Below are positions 17,782-26,806 of a stretch of DNA of 53,480 nt, in pieces. Position 1 is the stretch's first letter, and each line of letters starts with the position of its first letter. Below the pieces are notes generated by a model that saw only the letters and a list, made by a program, of their open reading frames with translations, ran no database searches and was not told where the DNA came from. Origin of the DNA: CAYVBE01 sp964448935 (GTDB lineage Bacteria; Planctomycetota; Brocadiia; SM23-32); assembly GCA_964448935.1 (NCBI GenBank), contig CAYVBE010000005.1, forward strand, positions 1-53,480. The letters run 5' to 3'. A program made the position numbers and the translations under genes.

Positions 17782-17810
17782 TTGGGGAGCGACGTTGGCC
17801 GTGATACAAT
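17782..17810 (+). promoter_or_regulatory. Possible internal promoter before the 17821 gene
   Basis: TTGGGG (17782-17787), 17 bases, TACAAT (17805-17810). The predicted start point is only a few bases before the ATG at 17821, so transcripts from it would be nearly leaderless and the AAGGG ribosome-binding site would be lost. That makes it uncertain. Confidence 0.3.
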
Positions 17811-17820
17811 AAAGGGTGTG

Positions 17821-18978
17821 ATGAAGCGAGGAATACACTGGTGGTTTCTGGTCGGGCTGGTGCTCCTGGCGCGCGTTGCGGCGGGGGTGGAGAAGGTGCC
17901 GGCCGTCGTGGAGCTGAGCGACGGGAGCGCCCTCTCCGGAACCGTGTACATCCCCACCGACCGGTTCTACCTGTTCGATCCCGACGCCGAACGCCGCTAC
18001 AGCGTCCGTATCACGGAGATCAAATCGCTGGAGAACCGGATCGAGAATCAGAGCATGGAGGAGAAGTGGATGTTCCGGGAGAGCGGCCTGGACGACAAGG
18101 TGTACCTGGGGCGCTACTACCCCGTGCGCTACTACCGCACGAATATCACATTTCAGGATGGCCGCAGGCTGAGCGGTAACATGGTGGCCAAGACCCTCTA
18201 CGTGGAGACTGAGGAGGCGAGACACCGGTTCATACTGCGCCGCAAGCACGAGGGCGAGGAGGGTGAGGACCTGACGGACCTCGTCTATGTCCGTTCCATT
18301 GCCTTCGGCAAGGGTGGCGGCGTACGGGGAACGCTCGAGGGCACTCTGCACGTCCCGCGCGGGGAGGCGCTGAAAAAAGTGCTGCTGATCAACCGCGACA
18401 GTCTGTTTTCCGTCAATACGCCGTTCAATGCCCGCTCGGGCCATTTCCGGTCAGAGGGCTGCACCGAGGGGCGCTACGACATCGTCGCTGTTACGGACAA
18501 GGCTATCTACACGTATTTCAGCCGCGAGAAGGACGAAGAGGCCGCGCGTCTCCATACCGGGCAGGTCGCAACTATCCAGGCATGGGCCGATAAGCTGCGC
18601 GACTTTTTTCACAGTCAACGGATAGTCTACGGCGCGGGCAACGCCGAAAGGGCCTTCGTGCTGGTGTTCAAAGAGCGGCACGGCGGCACCACGCTGCGCG
18701 GGCTGGAACGACTGCACCGTTACGACATCTGGGCCACGCACAGGCCCAAAGAACAGTGGCAGATACTGAAGCGCTTCTACATCTGGCGGACCCCCAGCGA
18801 ACAGGCAGACCTGAAGCCGCTCGATATCGTGGCGCTGCCCTCGCTGGGAGGCTATAACATTGCGGAGGGCAACACCGAGATCGTCGTGGACGTCGAGTTG
18901 AGGCGCACGGAGGAACCGCTGATCCCGCCCACACCTCCGCCCGAGGAGGAGGACAAAGAAGATGGCGACCGAGGCTGA
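17821..18978 (+). CDS. Exported protein of unknown function in the MoxR operon
   Basis: A 385-residue protein that I do not recognise. An N-terminal signal sequence (KRGIHWWFLVGLVLLARVAAG) precedes two short beta-rich segments that echo each other: VELSDGSALSGTVY near 30 and ITFQDGRRLSGNMV near 105, each followed by a charged stretch. The C-terminal half has HSQRIVYGAGNAERAF and a Pro/Glu-rich tail. AAGGGTGTG precedes the ATG. The 3' end overlaps the DUF4175 gene by 17 bases, so the two are translationally coupled. Probably a periplasmic partner of that membrane protein. Confidence 0.75.
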   Translation: MKRGIHWWFLVGLVLLARVAAGVEKVPAVVELSDGSALSGTVYIPTDRFYLFDPDAERRYSVRITEIKSLENRIENQSMEEKWMFRESGLDDKVYLGRYYPVRYYRTNITFQDGRRLSGNMVAKTLYVETEEARHRFILRRKHEGEEGEDLTDLVYVRSIAFGKGGGVRGTLEGTLHVPRGEALKKVLLINRDSLFSVNTPFNARSGHFRSEGCTEGRYDIVAVTDKAIYTYFSREKDEEAARLHTGQVATIQAWADKLRDFFHSQRIVYGAGNAERAFVLVFKERHGGTTLRGLERLHRYDIWATHRPKEQWQILKRFYIWRTPSEQADLKPLDIVALPSLGGYNIAEGNTEIVVDVELRRTEEPLIPPTPPPEEEDKEDGDRG

Positions 18979-21900
18979 GCAGCGCGAAGAGGCAATGGCG
19001 CAGGTGTACCGCGCGGTGGACCGCGCGCGGCTGACCTGGCGCACCGTGGAGGCCGTGGACGGCCTTCTGCGCACGTTCATCGTCGGCGGCAGCGCCCTCA
19101 TCGTGGGGCTCGTGGTGGACAACCTGGTTCACCTGCCCTCGACCGTGCGCATCGCGTACGGAATGCTCCTGCTGGCGGTGGTTCTGGCGCTGCTGGGGCG
19201 GTTCGCGATCTATCCGCTGTTCCGCAGCCTGAACGACGAGATGGTCGCGGCCCACCTGGAGCGGAATCTGCCGGACCTGGACAACCGGATCATCAACGCC
19301 GTGCTGCTCTACCGGGAGCGGTTTCCCGACGTGCTGGCCCGCCACATGGTGGACTCGCAGCTCTCCAACGCTGCCGAGTGGGTCAGCCGGCGCGACCTGC
19401 CCCGGCCGCCGGAGGTGCGGGGCCTGTGGCGGGTCGGCAAGTGGGCCATCGGGCTGGGGGCCGCGATTCTGCTCTACGGCGCCCTGTTCAGCACTTACTT
19501 CGGCAACGCCCTCAACCGCCTGGTCTTCCCCACACGCGGTATCCCTCCCATCACGGACACCCGGCTGGAGGTCAGCCCCGGGGACGCGGAGGTCCTGCAG
19601 GGCGAGACGGTGGCCGTGGAGGCGCTCGTGCGGGGTGTCCTGCCGCCGGCCGGGCAGATCCAGGTGCGCGGCAACGGCTCCGAACGGCGTTCAGACGCCA
19701 TGGTCTTCCGCGGCAATGCCTTCACCTACCGCTTCGCCAACGTCCAGGAAGGATTCTCGTACCGCGTCCGCGCCGGCGACGCCCTGACCCCCTGGTATAA
19801 CATCGAGGTGCGCACCCGCCCGGCGATCGCCTCGCTGACGCTCTCCTACAACTACCCGGATTACACGGGCCTCCCGGACAAGACCGAAGAAGACGCGACC
19901 GGCGACATGCAGGCGCCGGTGGGCACGGAGGTCAAGATCGAGGTTACGCCCTCTCGGCCCGTGCGGCAGGGGCACATCCGGTTCGAAACGCTCGGTCGCG
20001 GGGACACCGAGGGAACCGGTGAGGAAATCCCGCTCATGAAGGCCGGGGAGAGCGCGCTCACGGGCCGGTTGCGGATCGAGCAGAGCGGCCGCTACACCAT
20101 CCATCTGGAGGACGCCGCCGGCATCCCCAACCTGCCGCACCCGTGCCACGTCGAGGCCGTGCCGGACCTGCCGCCGCGCGTGAACTTCGTGAAACCGGCG
20201 CGGGACGTCTCCCTGGGGCCCGAAGGGAGCGTCACGCTACTGGCCGCCGCCGAGGACGATTTCTCGCTGCGGGAGCTTCACCTGCTGATCCAGCGGAACG
20301 CCGGGGCGGACTGGGAGAAGCTGCGCTCCTGGAGCTACGATCCCGGCACCGCCGTCGCGCGCGAGGGGGCCGTGCTGAGCGTCCCGGACCTGAAAATTCC
20401 CGTCGGCGTCACGCTGGCCTACTACATGCAGGCCAACGACGGACTGCATCGTGACGACGAGGGCGCCGGCAGAAGCCGCATCTACCACATCCGCGTCACG
20501 CAGGACGGTCCCACCGCGCCCGGCGCAGAGGAGGCGCACGATGCGCTGCACGACGTGATACGCCGGCTGATAAAGGCCCAGGAGGCCAACCTGCGGGCCA
20601 CGCGCGCCCTGCAGCCGCCCGGCGGGGAGACGCCCGACTGGGAGGCGTTCGGCCTCAGGGCTCAGCCCCTGAGGAAGGCCGAGGAGGGCATCTACACCGA
20701 GGCGCGCGACGCCGTGACGGCCTACTCCGTCCGCGAAAGTTCCAACCTGACCGAGGCGCTGGCCCACATTGCCGCGGGACCGGTGAGCGAGGCCGTCGAA
20801 CTGCTGAAGGTCCTGGAAACCGTGCAGGAAGCCGAGGCAGCCCGCGAGGGCGTCGAAGCCGCGTCCGCGAAAGAGGAGAATGTGCTGGCCCTGCTGAAGA
20901 AACTGCTGGAAAACCCTGCCGCCGCGCTGGCCGACGTCCTGCAGCAGCAGGGCCAGAGCGAAGAGCTGGAGCAGCACCCCGAAGAGCTGACCAAAGGCGA
21001 GCAACTGGCCGAGCGGCTGCTGGAAGCCATCAAAGACTTCAAACACGATCAGGAGCACGTGATCGAGATGAGCAACCAGCTTGCCGAAACCCCGGTGGAC
21101 GACTTCACCGAGGAGGACAGGCAGAAGCTCAACGAGATCCTGGAGACCGAGAAGAAATGGACCAAGTTCTTCCAGGAAGCCGTGACCGACCTGAGCAAGC
21201 TGCCGCCGCAGGACTTCTCGCTGGCCACCCAGGCCAAGGAGTTCCTGGAGGTCTTCAGCGAGGTGCAGCAGGCCATCGAGGAAGGCGAGCGGGAGGCCAT
21301 CGAGATGGCCGTGCCCCACGAGCAGGCCGGGCTGGAGCTGGCGGAGGAGATCGAGACCAACATCGAGAAATGGCTGATGGAGACCAAGGACAGCGACCGC
21401 TGGTCCATGGAGGACCCGCTGGAGGATTACGAAACCCCCATCACCGAGCTTCCCGACGAGCTGCAGGACCTGATCGGCGACCTGGTGGAGGCCGAGGAGG
21501 ACATGCAGGAGCAGTTCGACGACATGACCAGCGGCTGGATGGACAGCCTGGACAAGGGCGCCGGCTGGGGCACGATGGACGGGCCGATCAGCAACATGAG
21601 CGCCAAGGGCGTGACCGGCAACCGCCTGCCCAACACCCAGGAGGTCGGCGGCCGCAGCGGCGAGGGGCGCACCGGCAAGTCCTCCGGCCAGTTCGTCGAA
21701 GAAGTCGCCACCGGCAAGGGCGGCCGGGAGACCCCCAGCCGGCTCACCCCCGACCCCTTCGAAGAGGGGTCGGTGGACGACCAGAGCAGCGAGACCGCCA
21801 CCGGCTCCACCGGCGGAGGCAAGCTGAGCGGCATGGGCGAGGAAGGCTTCCAGGGCCCCATCCCGCCCCCCCTCCAGCAGAAACTCCAGCGAATGGCGCT

Positions 21901-22270
21901 GCAGCAGCAACAGCTCATTGACGCCGCCCGTCACCTGGACTACGGGCTGAAGAAATACCGCCACCCCCGCGGCCGGCTGCCGGAGACTATCGAGCTGATG
22001 GAAGCCCAGAAGCGAAGCCTGGAGCAGGCGGAGGTCGGCACCTTCGGTCGCTACCAGAAGGTCGTGCTGAGCAACCTGCGCGAGGTCAAGGAACTGACCG
22101 ACAAGCAGAAGCAGCTCACGCGCGACCGCAGCGCCCTGCTGCCGAAGAAGCTGCGGGACGAGATATCCGCCGCGCAGAGCGAAAGCGTGCCCGACGAGTA
22201 CCAGGAGATGGTGCGCAACTACTTCCGCGCGCTCTCCGAAGTGGACACCCCCGCCACGGAGAGCCCATGA
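18962..22270 (+). CDS. DUF4175-type large membrane protein with long coiled coil
   Basis: An 1102-residue protein. Three TM helices (about 37-57, 64-85 and 160-178) are followed by Ig-like periplasmic strands (to about 510), then a long Glu/Gln-rich coiled-coil region (roughly 530-900), a Gly/Ser/Thr-rich linker and a final helical part. The TM topology and the PDYTGLP segment resemble DUF4175 proteins that end planctomycete MoxR/VWA operons. Function is unknown; an elongated periplasmic scaffold is plausible. It overlaps the upstream gene by 17 bases and the downstream gene by four. Confidence 0.8.
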   Translation: MATEAEQREEAMAQVYRAVDRARLTWRTVEAVDGLLRTFIVGGSALIVGLVVDNLVHLPSTVRIAYGMLLLAVVLALLGRFAIYPLFRSLNDEMVAAHLERNLPDLDNRIINAVLLYRERFPDVLARHMVDSQLSNAAEWVSRRDLPRPPEVRGLWRVGKWAIGLGAAILLYGALFSTYFGNALNRLVFPTRGIPPITDTRLEVSPGDAEVLQGETVAVEALVRGVLPPAGQIQVRGNGSERRSDAMVFRGNAFTYRFANVQEGFSYRVRAGDALTPWYNIEVRTRPAIASLTLSYNYPDYTGLPDKTEEDATGDMQAPVGTEVKIEVTPSRPVRQGHIRFETLGRGDTEGTGEEIPLMKAGESALTGRLRIEQSGRYTIHLEDAAGIPNLPHPCHVEAVPDLPPRVNFVKPARDVSLGPEGSVTLLAAAEDDFSLRELHLLIQRNAGADWEKLRSWSYDPGTAVAREGAVLSVPDLKIPVGVTLAYYMQANDGLHRDDEGAGRSRIYHIRVTQDGPTAPGAEEAHDALHDVIRRLIKAQEANLRATRALQPPGGETPDWEAFGLRAQPLRKAEEGIYTEARDAVTAYSVRESSNLTEALAHIAAGPVSEAVELLKVLETVQEAEAAREGVEAASAKEENVLALLKKLLENPAAALADVLQQQGQSEELEQHPEELTKGEQLAERLLEAIKDFKHDQEHVIEMSNQLAETPVDDFTEEDRQKLNEILETEKKWTKFFQEAVTDLSKLPPQDFSLATQAKEFLEVFSEVQQAIEEGEREAIEMAVPHEQAGLELAEEIETNIEKWLMETKDSDRWSMEDPLEDYETPITELPDELQDLIGDLVEAEEDMQEQFDDMTSGWMDSLDKGAGWGTMDGPISNMSAKGVTGNRLPNTQEVGGRSGEGRTGKSSGQFVEEVATGKGGRETPSRLTPDPFEEGSVDDQSSETATGSTGGGKLSGMGEEGFQGPIPPPLQQKLQRMALQQQQLIDAARHLDYGLKKYRHPRGRLPETIELMEAQKRSLEQAEVGTFGRYQKVVLSNLREVKELTDKQKQLTRDRSALLPKKLRDEISAAQSESVPDEYQEMVRNYFRALSEVDTPATESP

Positions 22271-23223
22271 GAGCGCGCCTCGCCACATCCGCACTGCTGT
22301 GCATCGCGGCACTGGCGGCGATCGGCGCCGACCCATCGGACGAGGAGCTGGCCGATCAGTTGCTGGCCCCCGACGGCACTCCCTACGCCACCGAGGACGC
22401 CCGCGACGTGATGCAGATGGACGCCACCGGGGAAAACCTTCTGCGCAACGGCAGCTTCGAGGCGGGCCGGTGGTGGCCGGAGGGCTGGCAGGTGACGGAC
22501 GGGCTGACCACTTTCTGGCATGCCGGAGGCACAGACGGGCACCGATGCCTCCGCGTGTTCACCAACGTGCTGGATACCCAGTGGAAGAGCCGGTTCGACG
22601 AGGTGAGGGCGGCGGTGCGCAAAGCCACGGAGGACGGGCGCGTTGATCCGCAGAAGCTGCCGGAGAACCCCGTCCCCAAGGCGCCCGAACGCATCCGCAC
22701 CAGGCCGCCCTACTACGACACCGTGGCCGGGCTGCACGGCGTCCACTACCGCAGCCACTACGTGCCCATCAAGCCGCGCGCGATCTACCGGTTCAGCGTG
22801 GACGCGCGGACGGACAAGGATACCAGCGGCGAACCCATGGTGTTCATCAAGGGCTTCTTCGACCAGAAGATAGAAACCGGCGACGGCGTCCGGACGGTTC
22901 GGCGCAACGCCTACCGCGCGCCGATGACGCTGGACCCCTGCGACGAGCAGTGGCGGCGCTACGCGCGGCTGTTCCACCCCGGGCGCTCCAAAAGCACGCT
23001 GGGAGGCAAATCCCTCGAGGCCGAGGTGCTGCAGGTGCAACTCTACGCCTACTGGCGGCCGGGCAACTACTACTTCGACAACGTGCGGCTGGAGATAGTC
23101 GGCATGGAAGAGCCCGAGGAGGAAACGCCCTCGGCCGAAGAGCAGCCGCCGGAAGAGCCCGCGCCCGAGACCCCGAAGCCGGCCCCGACGACCGAGGACG
23201 GCTTCCCCGTCTTTGACCCCTGA
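22267..23223 (+). CDS. Exported carbohydrate-binding-like protein
   Basis: A 318-residue protein with a signal peptide (RARLATSALLCIAALAAIGA). A jelly-roll CBM4/9-like pattern is visible: NLLRNGSFEAGRWWPEGWQ near residue 57, a mid strand HYVPIKPRAIYRFSVDART and a closing YYFDNVRLEIVG. The tail is Pro/Glu-rich and low in complexity. ATGA overlap with the DUF4175 gene indicates coupling. It is likely exported and may bind a glycan, but no catalytic residues are evident. Confidence 0.72.
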   Translation: MRARLATSALLCIAALAAIGADPSDEELADQLLAPDGTPYATEDARDVMQMDATGENLLRNGSFEAGRWWPEGWQVTDGLTTFWHAGGTDGHRCLRVFTNVLDTQWKSRFDEVRAAVRKATEDGRVDPQKLPENPVPKAPERIRTRPPYYDTVAGLHGVHYRSHYVPIKPRAIYRFSVDARTDKDTSGEPMVFIKGFFDQKIETGDGVRTVRRNAYRAPMTLDPCDEQWRRYARLFHPGRSKSTLGGKSLEAEVLQVQLYAYWRPGNYYFDNVRLEIVGMEEPEEETPSAEEQPPEEPAPETPKPAPTTEDGFPVFDP

Positions 23224-23237
23224 GATACAGCTACGTG

Positions 23238-25400
23238 ATGCCCTCCTTCCGATCCGGTTTCGCCCTGGCACTTCTGCTGGTGGCAGCGGTCTGTGGTAGC
23301 TCTACCTCTGCCCAGGAGCAGCCCGCGTGGTGGGATGCCCGCTGGCGGTTCCGCAGCCTGCTGAGGTTCGACGACGGCCCGCGCCCCAATCCGCCCGCCG
23401 CCAGCGTGTGGATCCACGTGCGGGCCGGCACGGACCACGGGGGCAAGGACATCCGGGTGGTGGGTCCCGCCGGCAACGTCCTGCCCTTCAGCGTGATTCA
23501 CGGGACCTCCGACGGCCGCTACCTGGTGGCCTTCGAGACCGCTCGGGAGGCGGGCTATCACGCCGTGTACTACGACAATCCCAACGCTGACGCCGCCCCG
23601 CAGCAGGTGCCGGCCAGAGGACTGATCTATTACACGCTGCCCATGCCCCGGAACCGCAACCCGGACTCCTGGGAGAGGGCGTGGAAAGCGATCCAGGAGG
23701 CGGGGAAACCCTACGGTGCGGACTTCTGGCCGCAGGTCTTCGACGCCTACAACCCCTGGGGGCCCCAGCACGAATACGTCGCCCTCTATCGCGGCTACCT
23801 GAACTGCTCCAAGCCCGGCACCTACCGGTTCGCCGTGCTCAGCCAGGGCCCCGCCTTTCTACTGATTGACGACGCCGTGGTGGCGAAGTGGCTCGGTTAC
23901 CACAACATATGGGCGGGCCGGCAGGGCGAGCACAACGGCTCGGTTGAGCTGCGGCAGGGCACGCACAAGCTCACCTTTGCCCATTTTGTGCGGCACGGCA
24001 ACCGCCGGGGGGGGGTGGCCTGGGTGACGCCTGGCGAGCGGCGCTTCCGGGTGATTCCGGAAGCCGCCTTTCCGGCCGTCGCCCCCGCCACGCCCGTCGA
24101 GTGCCAGCAATACGGCCATTACATCTGCGCGGACTTCAGCTACGAGCCCCTGAGATACTGCGAGGCCGCCAAGGCCCGCATGGTGGCGGTCCGGTTCACC
24201 TCCCACAGCGGCGTTGCCGCCGACCAGCTCGTCCAGCGCTACGAATGGGACTTCGGAGACGGGCAGACCTCCACCGAGGCCCGACCGAAGCACACGTATC
24301 TGGCAACCGAGACCTACAATGTGACCTTGAGGATCACCTCCTCGTCCGGGCGGCGGGCGGTGTGCACCAAAAGGGTCGCCGCGGAGCCGATATGGGACGA
24401 TCTGGACTTCCGGGCGCCGAAACTGAACGCGTTCTATGAGTCCATCAGGGGCTACAACTTCGACCGCCTGCCCACGCCGTCGCTGCTGGGCGCGTGGCAC
24501 CTGTTTCTGGAAATCGAGCGCGAGCAGGAAGCCGTGGCGGCAGCAGAGCGGCTGGAGAAGAGGCGTGATGACCTGAACCCCGCGGATTTCCACGAGGTCG
24601 CCATGTTCCTGGGGCGTCACCATCGAGACCGGACGGGGCGCTACGACGCGGCCGAACGGTACTTCAAGCTGGCCCGTGAGGGAGTGCCGGAAGGTGACCG
24701 GGGGCGGCGCCTGGAGGCGCGCTTCGCGCTGGCCGACCTTTACCTGAACCATGCCTTCCGCCCGGAGCAAGCCCGACACGAGTGCGTGAAGCTGCAGGTG
24801 GACTTTGCGGACGGCGATGCCCGCGACCTGCGCCGCGCCACGATCATGGTCGGTGACAGCTACCGCAACGAGACCCACGCGCAGTTCCGCCGCACGCAGC
24901 CCGACCGGGCGCTCATCCTGAGCAGAGAGGAGCGCGCGCCGCAGGAGCAGTTGGACAAAGCGCTGGAGCACTATCGGCAGGCGGAAGGCAATGCGAAGTT
25001 CGTGCCCGAGCAGCCGGAGGCCCTGGTGCAGGGAGTCGCCTACCAGCAGATCGAGGCATACCTGCGCTCCGGCGAGCACGAGGCGGCGCTCGAACAGCTC
25101 GACGAACTGCTGTGGCACTACCCCACCCTGCGCCTGGAGGGGCGCCCCTTCCACCTCAGGGTCTGGGCGCTGCTGCTGAAGGGCGACGCCGAGGAAGCGC
25201 GACGGCGGGCGGACATCTACCTGAGCTTCGGGCGTGACCCCAACTTCGTGCCCGTCCTGCTGGCGGACGCCGGCGAGGCGTGCGCCGATCTCGGCCTCAT
25301 TGAACAGGCGCGGCAATACTACGACGAAGTGCTGGACGGTTTCGCCGAGTCACCCCAGGCGCAGGAGGCCGAGGACGCGCTACGCCGGCTGGGCTTCTGA
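23238..25400 (+). CDS. Exported multidomain protein: DUF2341/PA14-like, PKD and TPR
   Basis: A 720-residue protein with a signal peptide (cleavage near STSAQ). The N-terminal WWDARWRFRS...DIRVVGPAGNVLPF resembles DUF2341. A PA14-like strand set (YRGYLNCSKPGTYRFAV, FLLIDDAVVAKW) follows, then a PKD domain with the YEWDFGDGQTS signature near residue 335. The C-terminal half is alpha-helical with TPR-type repeats (RYDAAERYFKLAREG, HEAALEQLDELLWHYP, QARQYYDEVLDGF). Beads of binding and repeat domains suggest a surface or periplasmic assembly factor. GTG at 23235 is an alternative start. It is the last gene of the operon and converges on lpxB. Confidence 0.78.
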   Translation: MPSFRSGFALALLLVAAVCGSSTSAQEQPAWWDARWRFRSLLRFDDGPRPNPPAASVWIHVRAGTDHGGKDIRVVGPAGNVLPFSVIHGTSDGRYLVAFETAREAGYHAVYYDNPNADAAPQQVPARGLIYYTLPMPRNRNPDSWERAWKAIQEAGKPYGADFWPQVFDAYNPWGPQHEYVALYRGYLNCSKPGTYRFAVLSQGPAFLLIDDAVVAKWLGYHNIWAGRQGEHNGSVELRQGTHKLTFAHFVRHGNRRGGVAWVTPGERRFRVIPEAAFPAVAPATPVECQQYGHYICADFSYEPLRYCEAAKARMVAVRFTSHSGVAADQLVQRYEWDFGDGQTSTEARPKHTYLATETYNVTLRITSSSGRRAVCTKRVAAEPIWDDLDFRAPKLNAFYESIRGYNFDRLPTPSLLGAWHLFLEIEREQEAVAAAERLEKRRDDLNPADFHEVAMFLGRHHRDRTGRYDAAERYFKLAREGVPEGDRGRRLEARFALADLYLNHAFRPEQARHECVKLQVDFADGDARDLRRATIMVGDSYRNETHAQFRRTQPDRALILSREERAPQEQLDKALEHYRQAEGNAKFVPEQPEALVQGVAYQQIEAYLRSGEHEAALEQLDELLWHYPTLRLEGRPFHLRVWALLLKGDAEEARRRADIYLSFGRDPNFVPVLLADAGEACADLGLIEQARQYYDEVLDGFAESPQAQEAEDALRRLGF

Positions 25401-25432
25401 GGTCCGGCGTTATTCGCCCGCCGCAGCGCGGG

Positions 25433-26602
25433 TCACAGCATCTCGAGCGCGTATTCCGCTGCTCTCTGGCAGGCTCCGGGACGGGCGAACCCCTCCATCA
25501 TCTCAAGGATGCCTTCCCGGCACCTGGCGTACGCCTCCGGGTCGCCCAGCAGCGCCAGCGTCTGATCGGTCAGCCAGTCGGCGTCCTCGGCCACGATGGC
25601 CTTCTCCGGGCATATCTCCCGCCCCGCCAGCGCGTTCACCACTCCGAAATACGGCGTGTCCGCAAGACCGCACGCCAGGAAATAGACGATCGGCGACGGC
25701 CGATAGAATATCACCATCGGCGTGCCCTGGCTGGCGATCTCCAGCGTGATGGTGCCGGACTTTGTGATGCAGGCGTACGCCGCGCGCGCCAGCTCGATGG
25801 GCTGCACCTCCTCCAGCATCGCCACGCCGATTCCGCACTCCGTCAACATGCTGGCCAGTTGCGGCCGGAGCTTGCGCGGGCAGAGCAGCGCGAACTGCAC
25901 GGCCCGTATCCTGGCGCCCACCCGCCGGCAGGTCTCGACGATCAGCGGCAGGTGCGCCTCGATCTCCTGTTCCCGGCTTCCCGGAAAGACCCCCACCAGC
26001 CTGTGGCCGAAGCGGTCCCGCAGGGCGGACACCACCTGGGGTGAGGGCGGCCGCTGCTCGATCTGGTCGAAAAGCGGGTGCCCGACGTACCGCGCCTCGA
26101 CGCCGTACTGCTCGTAAAGCGCCGGCTCGAACGGGTAGATCAGCGCCGCGCGATCGGTCCACTTGCGCAGCTTCTTCAGCCGATAGCGCCCGTGCGCCCA
26201 GACCTGCGGCGGTATGAAATAGCAAACCGGAACGCCCTGCCGGGTGGCCTCGCGGCACAGATACATGTTGAACCCGCCGTAGTCCACCGGCACCACCAGG
26301 TCCAACTCTCCCCGACGCAACGCCGTCCTGCACAGATGCAACCTTCGGCGGAGGTGGCCCAGGTGCAGCAGGTTGCGCAGCCACATGGCGCTGCCCCGGT
26401 CCTCGGCCAGCGGATGCAGACCCGCCTCCCTCATGCCCTCCATGCCGAAGCCCACGAACTCCAGCTCCGGCCGCAGCCGCCTCATGGCGCGCATGAGGTT
26501 CGCCGCGTGCAGGTCGCCGGAGTCGTCCCCGGCACTGAACAATATGCGTTGAGCGCTCACCGGCTCTTGCGGTGCCTCCCTGACCTTGAGCAGAGGTACC
26601 AT
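25433..26602 (-). CDS. lpxB: Lipid-A-disaccharide synthase
   Basis: Up to 389 residues; a GT19 glycosyltransferase that condenses UDP-2,3-diacylglucosamine with lipid X in lipid A synthesis. Family motifs are SAGDDSGDLHAANLM, VVPVDYGGFN, FIPPQVWAHG, VGHPLFDQ, FPGSREQEIEAHLP and TKSGTITLEIASQGTPMVIFYR. The ATG at 26602 overlaps a promoter-like TACAAT, and family members normally have about nine residues before the AGxxSGD motif, so the GTG at 26560 may be the real start. Its presence supports an outer membrane with lipid A or a variant. No other lpx gene is nearby. Confidence 0.92.
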   Translation of the reverse strand: MVPLLKVREAPQEPVSAQRILFSAGDDSGDLHAANLMRAMRRLRPELEFVGFGMEGMREAGLHPLAEDRGSAMWLRNLLHLGHLRRRLHLCRTALRRGELDLVVPVDYGGFNMYLCREATRQGVPVCYFIPPQVWAHGRYRLKKLRKWTDRAALIYPFEPALYEQYGVEARYVGHPLFDQIEQRPPSPQVVSALRDRFGHRLVGVFPGSREQEIEAHLPLIVETCRRVGARIRAVQFALLCPRKLRPQLASMLTECGIGVAMLEEVQPIELARAAYACITKSGTITLEIASQGTPMVIFYRPSPIVYFLACGLADTPYFGVVNALAGREICPEKAIVAEDADWLTDQTLALLGDPEAYARCREGILEMMEGFARPGACQRAAEYALEML

Positions 26603-26628
26603 TGTATTGCAGTGGCCGCCGGTTTCAA
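26601..26628 (-). promoter_or_regulatory. Predicted lpxB promoter
   Basis: On the minus strand TTGAAA (26623-26628), 16 bases, TACAAT (26601-26606). The -10 box overlaps the first ATG of lpxB, so use of this promoter would require the GTG start at 26560. Confidence 0.4.
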
Positions 26629-26635
26629 TCCGGCA

Positions 26636-26665
26636 TTGCGCATTTCCCGGCCCTCCTGCTATAGT
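26636..26665 (+). promoter_or_regulatory. Predicted promoter of the ECF sigma operon
   Basis: TTGCGC (26636-26641), 18 bases, TATAGT (26660-26665) on the plus strand, eight bases from the leftward lpxB -35 box. It would give a leader of about 135 bases that contains AGCCC-TGC-GGGCT (26696-26708). An additional autoregulated ECF promoter could not be identified by eye. Confidence 0.35.
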
Positions 26666-26806
26666 TGAAAGACACCCGGCACGTTGGCCGACGAGAGCCC
26701 TGCGGGCTTACACCGGTGAAGCGATGGACGCACAGGCGCCCTGGCCAGCAGTTCTGATGCCGCTCGTGCTGGTCGCCGAGACCCTCGGCCCTCACGGGAG
26801 AACCAC

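Noticed and set aside
15414..17957. A very long open frame on the minus strand opposite the VWA/amidotransferase gene
   Set aside because: It is a GC-rich shadow: no conserved motif, His/Gln/Gly-rich composition, no ribosome-binding site, and the plus strand carries clear VWA and TM signatures.
20237..22336. A 699-codon Leu/Gln-rich minus-strand frame opposite the DUF4175 coiled coil
   Set aside because: It mirrors the Glu/Lys/Leu codons of the coiled coil. There is no start signal, and the plus-strand gene overlaps both neighbours properly.
26666..26806. A small open frame in the leader of the ECF sigma gene
   Set aside because: A 74-codon frame runs through the gap but has no ribosome-binding site and no protein-like composition; it overlaps the sigma gene start in another frame.
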